Assembly (NCBI RefSeq): GCF_918797505.1
Contig: NC_092793.1
Location: forward strand, 88,238,411-88,302,410
Direction of reading: 5' to 3'
From: Bemisia tabaci
Taxonomy: Eukaryota; Arthropoda; Insecta; Hemiptera; Aleyrodidae
DNA: 64,000 nt
The notes under the pieces are model-generated. The model had not been told where the DNA came from. It ran no database searches and saw only the letters and a program-made list of their open reading frames with translations. The position numbers and the translations under genes were made by a program. Shown piece after piece: positions 30,707 through 40,465 of this stretch. The first letter of the stretch is position 1. Every line of letters starts with the position of its first letter.

Positions 30707-31852
30707 GTGGAACCCTGCCACCGTAGTTCAGGAAACCGCCACCACTTGGCGCTTTGCTGAAATCTGTCGTTCTTTCCATGTTTTTCGATGTACCTATCTG
30801 GGCGATTTGCCCACACTGAAAAAAAGTTCCCTAAATTCAAGGCGACGCCGTGTTGACCTTAGAAAACTGGATACCTTCTTAAAAAGAGTGGACAAGAAAC
30901 GAAGTCTTGGATGAAGAACACGGTACCTACCTATTGCCTTCGTCGACAAAATCGTGATTTCGTGAACCAAAACTCCATTTACATTGAAGCACGAAAACGT
31001 ATCCTTCAAATTAGGAAACACCGCGCGAAGAGTATGCTAGAAGTAAGAAAACATGGTGTGTTGTTTTTAGGAAACGTTTCCTCAAAGAAAGGAAACAGTA
31101 ACTTGAGAAAAGTGCTGAAAAAGCAACTTATCTGGCAACAGTGGCAGTTCGAGAGAGACGTACGAGAGGCCGCCTTCCTGGGAAAACCCTACCTATGTCA
31201 TTAAATCAAATTGGTTCCGTTTGAAGCATCAGATTTATACGAGTGGAAAGCTACCTATTTAAAAATAATAATTTAAAAATGGGCACAGACGCGACAAAAA
31301 AGAAAAGCTAAGCGTCCAGAACGGCTAGTAAGAAATTGAAAATTAAGATATAACAAATTTGAAAACAAATAATCCAAACTTTATTGCGGAGCGTTAAAAA
31401 TTTTTCATTTAAAATTTATTTAAAATTTATATAAATTTAATGTAAAAAATTGATCAAGGTAATTTTTGTGTTTTTGTCACATTCTTTTAACGTGATGTTT
31501 AAGTGTACATCATGTAGAAAAATATTTTCGAGTAGTGATAGCGTTGAATGAATTAATATGTCTTCATATGAATTTAAGGAAAGAAAAAAAATAATGAGCG
31601 AGATAATTTTTATGTGTTTCTTCCACGTTCTTTTTGCGTAATGATAAAAAGTCTGTTTAAAAAAGTCTCAAGTTGTTGCCGGTAAAAAATTCCTTTACTT
31701 AAATTTATGTAAATTTTATTTGAAAAATTTTTAGTCTCGCGAAAAAAAAACTTTGTTCTTTTTACATTTTTCGAAAACCTTTCGCAGCCCGCGATTCTCC
31801 CGTATGCCGTCGTGTTAAAAAATGCCGAACGGTTCCCAGATAGTTTCCACTT
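30707..31852. other. Unassigned intergenic sequence
   Basis: About 1.1 kb, strongly AT-rich after 31,250. A 97-codon frame at 30,911-31,204 has no recognisable motif. No transposon edges could be defined. Confidence 0.35.
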
Positions 31853-33002
31853 CCCAAGTAGCAGTGATCGCGATAAATAGCGATTTACTTAATCGGAGAA
31901 TGTATCGCGATTTATTGCAATATTATCTGATAAAAAATCGCAATAAATTGCAATAAAATCGCAATTTTATCGACGGCGATTCATCGCAATATTATCGAGA
32001 AAACAATTGCGATAAATTGAAATAAAATTTCGATTTTATCGAACGCGATTTTATAGAGATAAAATTACAATAAATTGCAATTTTTCATCAATGCCCACTA
32101 ACGCATGAATGACGCTTATGAAAGATGTTCCTATGCCGCCGCCGCCGCCGTTTTTACCAAGGTCCGTTCGTAATTTTACCATCTCTTTTTTTACCAATTA
32201 TTGGTAATGCTACGAAGACAGACTGGTAAGCTTACCTAAAAACCGGTATTTTTACTGATTTTTTCAGGTAAGAATACCACTTTTATTGGAAATCGATTCC
32301 CGGTAACTTTTCCATTTTATCTCGGTAATTTTACCACATTCGATAAAAAATATTGGCGTTTTTACCAAGGTCCATCGGTAACTTTGCCTTCTCACTATTA
32401 TTGATAATTTTACAGAGACAGACTGATGAGATTACCAATAGAACCTTATTTTACCAACCTTATTTCAAGGTATGAAATAAAATACAGAGGAGGGAAAACA
32501 AACAAAAATTCCAATGGAAACTCGGTGTCAGTCTACGCAATGACAAAAGTTGTAATGTTGCGAAGCGCCGATCCACCTAAGAGGCTTCCATTCGCACTAG
32601 CCACGTAGTGGCCATAGCCTAGTGGCAATGTGCCGGCCTGCCACCGCTGCGACTCGGGTTCGAATCCCTATGGAGACTCCGGGGATTTTACGCTCGTCTT
32701 CGTTAAAGGACCTGACGGCTGAATCTGACGGAGGTCGGCTGACAGCGCCAACCCCATTTTTTTGCGATTTTATCGGCGATAAAATCGCTAGGATCATCAA
32801 CATCTGAGCGATCATACTCGCTCTTATTGCGATAAAATCGTAATTTTTTTGGGCGATGAAATCGCAGTAAAATCGCGAAAAGATCGAGGATAATCGCTCA
32901 GATCTTGATGATCCTAGCGATTTTATCGCCGATAAAATCGTGAAAAAATCGCAATTTAATTTCGAAATATCGCGATTCTTCTGTTGAAAAATGCTACTTG
33001 AG
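31853..33002. mobile_element. CCCAAGTAGCA-ended word-repeat element, copy 1
   Basis: It starts CCCAAGTAGCAGTGATCGCG and ends AAAATGCTACTTGAG; the flanking dinucleotide TT is duplicated. The interior is built largely of short dyad words such as GCGATAAAATCGC and TTGCAATAAA. A larger inverted repeat pairs 32,761-32,813 with 32,896-32,945. A SINE-like unit lies inside at 32,606-32,762. There is no transposase. Confidence 0.55.
32606..32762 (+). repeat. tRNA-derived SINE-like unit
   Basis: It contains A-box-like TAGCCTAGTGG (32615-32625) and a perfect B box GGTTCGAATCC (32657-32667) at normal pol III spacing, within a tRNA-like head whose CCATA/TATGG ends can pair. About 90 bp of unrelated body and a CATTTTTTT end follow. 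The anticodon arm is poorly formed, so a functional tRNA is unlikely. Confidence 0.6.
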
Positions 33003-33074
33003 TTTCCGGCGAACAAGGGGCTCGGAATGGTCCGTTCATGGATTGACTTCATCGGCGCTCCAGTACATTTTGAC

Positions 33075-33648
33075 CAAAGACATGAAGATGGAGCGCTAAA
33101 AGCAAAAAATGAAGCTTCTTTTCAACCACCTCTACTATTGGCTAGAGGATTGGCGGCAAAATTGGGACAAGTTTGAAATTCAAATGTAGGGCGGGAACTG
33201 AATAAAATTGCGTAAACCAAGTAGTCTAGGTTGATTTTTGCCCAAATTCACTTACCAACATATATTTTTTTGGCTTTAGGTTATTTCTGGTCCGTCATCG
33301 ACCAATTAATTTCATTTGGGAGTAACGGCCTGTTTGAACCGGCAGGACTACCATGAGCAGAAGAAAGACTAACTTTATCTGAGATTACTGCCTGTTACCG
33401 AGCAAAAGTAGGTAGGTGTATTATAAAAATTCAATGTCCCAACTTTCTTAATATATTCGTTGTAGGCATTTAAAACACGTTTAGAAGAAAATATGTGGAA
33501 AATCAAGAGGACAAGTTCAAATCAAATTTCCGTTTGCCGCCATGAATTCCCGCGCTCACTTACACACTCACACAAGCACCCAGCGCCAAATCAGGCTTCA
33601 CTTTTCCCCCGTACTTTTAGATACGAGCACTCCGTCTTTATGTCTTTG
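33075..33648. mobile_element. 574-bp hAT-like MITE, duplication ATTTTGAC, copy 1
   Basis: The ends CAAAGACATGAAGATGGAG and CTCCGTCTTTATGTCTTTG are inverted and flanked by ATTTTGAC (33067-33074, 33649-33656). A second copy, inverted in orientation, is at 41,836-42,425. Confidence 0.8.
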
Positions 33649-33842
33649 ATTTTGACTCTATTGCTCTATTGTACTCAATGGGTTGAACTAACCTACAAGA
33701 GAAAGACTGAGGAAGAGACACTACCGCGCAGCCGGCAGACCCGCGCGGGCCTTCTCGCATACGCCACTAGGAGCGCAAGAGTTCCTCATCCGATGTTGCC
33801 ACATTGCCTCCCGTTCAAGGCACGAGTCTTCCGACTTCTAAT

Positions 33843-33996
33843 CATCGGGGAGAGGGTAGAGGGAGGAAGTTGGTGATTGAGAGGGAAGGAGAGGAGGGGG
33901 GAGGAGAAGATGATGGGAGGGGGAGGTGATAAGAGGGGGAGGAGAGTGGAGAGGGAGGGGAGGAGGTAGTAGGAAGTGGAAGGGGAAGGAACAGGT
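33843..33996 (+). repeat. Homopurine (G/A) tract of about 150 bp
   Basis: This stretch is almost entirely G and A on the plus strand, with only scattered T, and has many GGGAGG/GGGGAGG runs that could form G-quadruplex or triplex DNA. The open frames on either strand here are composition artefacts. Confidence 0.8.
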
Positions 33997-34220
33997 GTAA
34001 AGTGACCGGAAAAGGGCGCTTGGAGCCATCGATTCGTTTTTAAATCATAAATAAATGCTAAGTTTATACCAAATTTCATCACGAATAGGTATTGGGATTG
34101 AAAGGTTAATAATATGAATATTTAGGGAAAAATTGTTTCCGGGTAAGACTTTCTAAATCATATCTATTCATTTATTTTAGCAAGCGCATATTCTGTTCGT
34201 ATTAAATTTTATTATACATA

Positions 34221-34242
34221 GGTTGTCCCAAAAGTACTGGAC

Positions 34243-34282
<40 letters not shown>

Positions 34283-35061
34283 GACGAACGGTAGTAAATA
34301 TCAAAATGCGGTTTGTGTAGTCTTAAATACCGGCTAATTACCGACAAAACAAGACAGATCCGAGCTCTTTAAGTCAAAAAATGACCAAGTTACAGTGTTT
34401 TGAAAGTGACTTGTAGAGGTGACCCCTTAAGGATTTTTAGCTTCTTTTCTGGAAAAAACAAAGTTTTGATTAATCAAAAACTCTACAGAGAAATTGTCGC
34501 GATCGAATGAAGTTGGCAACATGGTATCAGCCCGGACCTTGCACCCTCCGATTTTTGGTTATTCCCTACGTTGAAAAAGGGCTTAAGAGGCAGGAAGTTT
34601 AACTCCATCAACGAGGTAAAAAGAGCTGTTGAAACTTTCTTAAAGTGCATCAGGCAAGAGGAATTCGAAAAAACATGTTTGAAGAAGTGGGAAGAACGGT
34701 TGCGGCGCTGTGTGGCAAGTGATAGAAGGTATTTTGAGAAGGAAACTAGTGTCCAGTGGTCCAGTGAAGAAGAGTAAATGCTAGTAATCTTGGTAAGATT
34801 CTGCAAAATTGATTTAATAAAACCACTTGAATCTTTAATTCTTTGTTTTTTTTTTCCAGAAAAGAAGCTGAAAATCCTGTAGGGGTCCCTTCTACAAGTC
34901 ATTTTCAAAACACTGTAACTTGGTCATTTTTTTACTTAGAGAGCTCGGCTTTGTCTTGTTTTATCGGTAATTGCTCCGTCTTTAAGACTACACAAACCGC
35001 ATTTTGATATCTGCTACCGTTCGTCCAAAAAAAGAAAACGTGCAGTACTTTTGGGACAACC
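34221..35061 (+). mobile_element. Decayed mariner element with long inverted arms
   Basis: The ends GGTTGTCCCAAAAGTACTG and CAGTACTTTTGGGACAACC are exact inverses and sit between TA duplications (34219-34220, 35062-35063). The arms continue for about 200 bp (for example ACCAAGTTACAGTGTTTTGA). The interior retains the 3' end of a mariner transposase gene. A T tract of about 34 lies at 34,247-34,280. Confidence 0.85.
34520..34777 (+). pseudogene. Mariner transposase, C-terminal remnant
   Basis: The frame reads PDLAPSDFWLF, the box holding the third catalytic Asp of mariner (DD34D) transposases. It then continues through LKKGLRGRKFNSINEV, a helical region ending in CVASDRRYFEKE, and stops at TAA 34775-34777. 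These match the C-terminal part of the family. The N-terminal DNA-binding domain and the first two catalytic Asp are missing, so this is an internally deleted relic. It cannot encode an active enzyme. Confidence 0.85.
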
Positions 35062-35132
35062 TAGGTAATTATACATTTAACCTTTTACTATCTCCAAACA
35101 GACCGGGGGCCCCCTGAAGATAGGCACTCTTT

Positions 35133-35393
35133 ATATCGTCACCTTCCAGGCAAAGTATCACAAGCGCCATGCGACGTTTAAAAATTTCCGCCGCCATTAT
35201 ATTTTTTTACAGAGAAATTGTTCAACAAAGCTGTCCGAAAATTTCACTGAATTTTCTTTGTGCTGCCGATAAAATTTAGTGAAATTTCCAAACAGATTCA
35301 ACCAACAATTTCTCAGTTAAAAAATATAATGGCGGCGGAAATTTTTAAACGTCGCATGGCGCTTGTGATACTTTGCCTGGAAGGTGACGATAT
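35133..35393. repeat. 261-bp palindrome
   Basis: The arms start ATATCGTCACCTTCCAGGCA and end in its inverse, meeting near 35,265. The central part AGAGAAATTGTT/AACAATTTCTC is mirrored. Probably a foldback MITE; no clear duplication. Confidence 0.7.
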
Positions 35394-35508
35394 GTATAAT
35401 GGGGAGACAGACCCCGCTGATTATAATGAATTAAAAAAGAAGTCAACACATCAAACTTCTTAAAAACTTGCTAGAAACACTCTCAAGATGTGTGGAACGA
35501 GACATATA

Positions 35509-36509
35509 CAGGGTGATCCAAAAGTCCTCTCCACCCCTCTAACTTTTTACCTAATTGAGATAAAGATTTGAAACTTGGGGGATATTTCTAGGTCAAAGGG
35601 AGCTACTTTTCGGCCCCCTAAAATTTTCAGGGGGGCCCCCTTGGGGGGGGGGGGGCAAGGGCCCCCAACTTGCAATTTTCAAATAGGAAGACCCCCTTTG
35701 TGATAGCTCGTTCGAAAGAGCATAAAAAAAGAAAACTTTTCGCGCAAACCCGAAGTCAATATCTCAAACCGTTTCAAAGTGGCGGCCGGTTAAAGTTCAA
35801 AATGGCCGAAATTTCACACCGGCTATTTGTCGATGGAGTTGCGCGAAAATCGCTATGTAGGGGTATTTTGACACGAGAAAAACGAATTTGACGTTATATT
35901 TTCAAAAAAACCGAAATTTCCAAAATGGCCGCCGGTTAAAGTTCAAAATGACCAAAAATTTATTTTTTTATAAATCTAAGTTCAAATTTGTTTATCTTAT
36001 GCCAAAATACTCTCAAATTCCAAGTTTTAGGCAAATCCATCAGGAAAAAACCAAGGTGAAAATTTTTAGTCATTTTGAACTTTAACCAGCGGCCATTTTG
36101 GATATTTCGGTTTTTTTGAAAATCTAACTTCAAATTCGTTTTTCTCGTGTCAAAATACGTTTTGATACCGATTTTCGCGCAAATCCATCGACATATAACC
36201 GGTATTAATTTTCGGTCATTTTAAACTTTAATCGGCCGCCATTTTGAAACGGTTTGAGACATTGACTTCGGGTTTGCGCGAAAATTTTTCTTTTTTTTAT
36301 GCTCTTTCAAACGAGCTATCACAAAGGGGGTCTTCCTATTTGAAAATTAAAAGTCGGAGTCCGTTGCCCCCCCAAGGGGGGCCCCCTGAAAATTTTAGGG
36401 GGGCCAAAAAGTAGCTCCTTTTGACCTAGGAACATCCCCCAAGTTTCAAATCTTTACCTCAATTAGGTAAAAAGTTAGAGGGGGTGGAAGGGACTTTTGG
36501 ATCACCCTG
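35509..36509. mobile_element. CAGGGTG foldback element, complete, TA target
   Basis: Its ends are CAGGGTGATCCAAAAGTCC and GGACTTTTGGATCACCCTG, with TA on both sides (35507-35508, 36510-36511). The whole 1.0 kb is two inverted arms meeting near 36,010, with moderate divergence between arms. The words AAAATGGCCGCCGGTTAAAG and GGGGGCCCC recur. There is no transposase; relatives are at 38.3, 51.3, 54.7 and 56.6 kb. Confidence 0.8.
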
Positions 36510-36529
36510 TATGGTCCTTTTCCCCGTAT

Positions 36530-36784
36530 CTATCTCCAAAAAGGGCCCACCGACCTCCAAAGGGCGGCTCGATTATACCTTTCATGTGGGAAAAGAACCG
36601 GAGTTATGATTGCGATAAAAAAAAAAAAAAAAAAAAAAATCAAACCCATCAAACTACATGAAAATTAGATGGGCACTCTCTTCAGATTTGTGGAATGTGA
36701 GATTATAGTGTTTTTTCCTAGACCTATCTCCTGAAAGTGCCCACCGACCGCCAAAGGGCGGCTCGATACCTTTCATGAGGGAAA
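36530..36784. repeat. Direct repeat, about 195-bp period
   Basis: The unit CCACCGACCTCCAAAGGGCG + GCTCGAT...ACCTTTCATG occurs at about 36,548 and 36,740. An A tract (about 22) lies between. Confidence 0.75.
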
Positions 36785-37995
36785 AAATCCATGAAATAAT
36801 AATTCAGTAACATTTTCCGGCTCCATTTTTGGAGAAGAATTTTGTAGTAAGTAAATTAGGATAAAATTTGCGTTGAATGAATGGCTAAGCGCCATTGGAC
36901 TATCAGGCTGTATAACGCATCGCTGCCTCCTCCAATAGAACGGTGCCGTTTTTTTCTGAGATATTTCTTTCCGATCGTAAAGAAAATATGAACGCGCTAT
37001 CAATAATATGGAGCCTGAGTGACTTGTCGTAAAATGACGTAAAATCCAAACGGTTTGTCCGTTACATTATTTCAAAGAGACGTCTTGTTACATGCTTTAA
37101 TGAGGTTTCCAGTAATGGCTCAACTAGAATTCTCTTTCAAGGAGTGGGTATACCCACATGGTAAATTTTTCGTAATGCAGTAAATTCAACTGTAAGCACC
37201 TAGTTTAGTTTTTCCGTCCGATGGACAGCAGGTTCTTCCCCTTAACTCAGGAGGGTATCTTAGTAAATAATCTGGTTGTCATGGCAGCATCAAATCTACT
37301 TTTACATTCTGTGCTATCAATGTGGTCGTGTAACCAACGTAATGGTATCCACAATTTATTAAATGTAATTCTCAGGCACTGAGTAAATCATTACTTTTTT
37401 TCTTATAATATAAGTTGGGTGAAAAGATGTATCCATTGTACGAAACACTTCATCAAGATATAAATGGAAGTCATTTCCACACCATACTGATTCGAAATTT
37501 CTGGGAACCCAGAGGTATTTAAGATTCTTTTTTAACTTCAGTACGTAAGCAGGCGAAAACTATTTACCATTCATAAGCTTGCAGGAAGAAAGACCTGCTT
37601 GCCGCAACATTGCATGAAATTTTGAAGGAAACCTGCTGCGAATACTCATTCATCTACAACCAGAGGGTACCCCCTCTGACCGCTATGCAGCCCAACCCCC
37701 TGAGGATCCTTCGCGCCCTCCAACGTCCTTCCCAAGTAGTGCAGATCGCAATAAGTAGCAATTATATAGTAAAATTTTTGCAATTCCACTGAGTGCTGTG
37801 TATTTTGCCTAGCTCCTATTTGAGGGAGCCCTATTTATTGAAACTTATTGGAATAAAATAATTACATTTTTTGAAAAATGAAAATTTTAGAATGTTTCTA
37901 GGACATAGTAAGTTACATTTTTGCGTATGCAAAATTTGCAGAAGGGGAGCTATGCAGTGAATTTTTTGTGTCGTCTCCAGCAGAATGCAACAGAG
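36785..37995. other. Unassigned intergenic sequence
   Basis: No supported gene. A partial CCCAAGTAG-type left end is at 37,731-37,790 (CCCAAGTAGTGCAGATCGCA) without a recognisable right end. Confidence 0.4.
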
Positions 37996-37999
37996 GAGA

Positions 38000-38303
38000 T
38001 TTAATGTCAAGCGTATTTGAAGGCACTTAAAAAATACTGCTGATTTGCGTTTCGGGTATAAAGGAAATCGAGACAAAATATAATTTACAGTGTTTTGTAG
38101 ATTCTGACTGGGGTGGCGACACTGACAAGAAATTAGTAACGGGATTTTTGGCAATGTAGTCTCCTGGGTTACAAAGAAGCAAAACTGTGTTGCATTATCG
38201 AGTGCTGAAGCCGAGGTAATTGCACTGTGCAGCTCAGTATTCAGGATTCAATGTGGTATTAGGAAAGTTTTAAAGGATTTTCAGATATATGCGGACATAG
38301 CTC
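38000..38303 (+). pseudogene. Ty1/copia RNase H relic
   Basis: Broken frames read DSDWGGDTDKK and then, after a shift at a T run near 38,143, GNVVSWVTKKQNCVALSSAEAEVIAL. These are the RNase H landmarks of copia elements (SDWGGD...S.SKKQ..VALS..EAE). Several stops precede the first block. It ends where a CAGGGTG foldback begins. Confidence 0.75.
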
Positions 38304-38305
38304 AT

Positions 38306-39000
38306 ACAGGGTGTTCGAAAAGTCCCCTCCCCCCCCCCTCTAACTTTTGACCTAATTGAGGTAGAGATTTGAAACTTGGAGGGTGTTCCTAGATCAAAGG
38401 GAGCTACTTTTTGATCCCCTCCCCAAAATTTTGGGGGGCCCCTCCTTGGGGGGGTTACGGACCCTAACTTTTTTTTTCAAATTTGAAGACCCCCTTTGTG
38501 ATACCTCGTTCGAAAGAGCATAAAAAAAGAAAATTTTTCGCGCAATTCCGAAGTCATTATCTCAAACCGTTTCAAAATGGCGGCCAGTCGAAGTTCAAAA
38601 TGGCCGAAAATTGGCACCTCTGCTATTTGCTCATGGATTTGCTTGAAACTCTGAAACTGGGGGTATTTTGGCACGAGAAAAACGAATTTGACGTTAGATT
38701 TTTTAAAGAAAACCCTAATTTTTCAAAATGGCCGCCGGTTTAGGCTAAAAGTGGCCGAAAATTTGACAAACTCGATTTTCTGCCAATGGATTCACCTGAA
38801 ATTCGGTATCTGGGGATATTTTGACCCGAGAAGAACAAATTCGACGTTAGATTTTTAAAGAAACCCTAATTTTTCAAAATGCCCGCCGATAAAGTTCAAA
38901 ATGGTCAACAATTGGCAACCTCAACTTTTTGCCGATGGATTCGCCTGAAACTCGGTGTTTGGGGGTATCTGGGTAGGAGACAAACGACAAACGTGGCGAA
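38306..39000. mobile_element. CAGGGTG foldback family, single arm, truncated
   Basis: It starts after CATA with CAGGGTGTTCGAAAAGTCCC and follows the left arm of the 35,509 element. It then shows three tandem versions of a unit of about 130 bp containing AAAATGGCCGCCGG and ACGAATTTGACGTTAGATTT. No opposing arm is present. Confidence 0.7.
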
Positions 39001-39291
39001 GATATTATCTTCTCATTATTTTTACTATATTTTAAAAGTTAGTAGCTCAGAGGGACGGTTCGCGGAGCGAGTCGCAAGTTCATCGTGAAACGAGGAACCG
39101 GAGTTCCAGGAGCACTCCCTGGCTAGGCGTGACAGCTCGCTATGCGAGCTATCACTCAGGCTGGTATTTAATATTGCTTTGCAATTTTTCCTTTTTTCTT
39201 CACATATTTCTTTTACGTAAGGTTTTTCTGACTTTTTGATTGCTGCTTATTAGTTTCAAACTTGGAGAGCTCAAAAGATTTTGACCTTCAA
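39001..39291. other. Unassigned spacer
   Basis: Contains an AGCTCGCTATGCGAGCT perfect palindrome (39,134-39,150). No gene. Confidence 0.35.
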
Positions 39292-39899
39292 TGGGCCTGT
39301 TGCAAACTTTTGCTAGAGCAAAACTAAGAGTTGTACCTTACAGATAATGTTTCAAAAATCACGATGAGCGCATCGGCAAAGTCTGAAATGCACTCATAAC
39401 TTCAAAATCTGCCCAAGAAATTTGCGGTTTTTTGAGCTTCCCGCTTCGAAAACGATACTACGGTACAGGTGAACATTTTGTTAGAGGAGTCGTTCCATTG
39501 GCGGCAATACTCATCATGGCCGACGCCAGTCCGCCGAAACACCTGTGATGGGACGAGATAACATCTGAACAGGATTAAAACAATCGGCGTGTTTACGTTT
39601 ATATTTTCCTCGCCCGCCTTAATTGATCTTGAACTCTCCTCGAATTACTCGCGGAACTGCGCAAGCGTCGGCCATGATGAATATTGCCGACGATGGAGGG
39701 ACTCATCTAACAAAATGTTCACCTGTGCAGTAGTATCGTTTTTGAAGCGGGAAGCTCAAAATAACGCAAATTTCTTACGCAGATTGTGAATTTATGAGTG
39801 CATTTCAGACTTTGCCGATGCGCTCATCGTGATTTTTGAGGCATCATCTATAGGAAACAACTCTTCATTCTGCTCTAGCAAAAGTTTGCAACAGGCCCA
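39292..39899. mobile_element. 608-bp foldback element with GGGCCTGTTGCAAAC termini
   Basis: The arms start TGGGCCTGTTGCAAACTTTT and end with its inverse. They continue through ATCACGATGAGCGCATCGGC, and the loop lies near 39,560. The GGGCC ends suggest PIF/Harbinger, but no clean TWA duplication was seen. Confidence 0.7.
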
Positions 39900-40123
39900 T
39901 TTGACAAGAAAAAGAAGTATAATTTTTTCACATTCCTAGGTAGGTATATCAACCCCCAGCCACCTTTATTTTCGTATTGTTACTCAATTACATTTTCTTT
40001 TGTTTTGCTCACTAGGTTAATCGAGATAATAGAGCAGTGCTCAATGGTTGTGTAGGACTTCTCTCGTGTAGGCACCTAGCTCACATAAGTTTGGTGCGCT
40101 TGTTGTGCAGTGCCTGAAGCCGA

Positions 40124-40465
40124 ATGTTGCCTGATACGAGGCGAAAAGTTCTCGGAATACGATCAATTCAACGGAATGCTCTTGAAAAGAATTTTGAAAA
40201 AGCTTTATCAATTAAAAAACTTATAGTTGAGAGTAATTTAGAAAAATTCATGAAAAATTACGTGAAGCTTATCGAAAAAACCTTTTCAACTGAGCTGGAA
40301 GATGAGCAGAGTAATGTCGCTTACCTTCATGAGTTTGGAACAGTCCGACCGAAAAAAATGTTTAACTTGCCTGGATACGTTCGAGGACGTCCAGCCCCTT
40401 CGTCATTCACGACAATTCGTCCCCCTACATCAAGAGAACACGACAGGAACATGACAAATATCAAG
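40124..40465 (+). CDS. Dynein heavy chain exon 1 (first recognised)
   Basis: 114 codons from ATG 40124 to the donor AAG|GTATTA at 40465/40466, ending phase 0. An in-frame stop lies three codons upstream, so this ATG is the likely start unless an acceptor further down is used. The content is basic and helical, then Pro-rich (GRPAPSSFTTIRPPTS). This exon alone is not diagnostic; assignment rests on strand, phase and neighbours. Confidence 0.5.

Noticed and set aside
30911..31204. 97-codon frame as a possible gene
   Set aside because: No recognisable motif, no splice or polyadenylation context, and surrounded by repeat remnants.
33786..34082. Minus-strand Pro/Ser-rich frames
   Set aside because: Produced by the homopurine tract; no other support.
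39041..39100. tRNA-like A box TAGCTCAGAGGG followed by GGTTCG
   Set aside because: No correctly spaced B box and no cloverleaf could be drawn.
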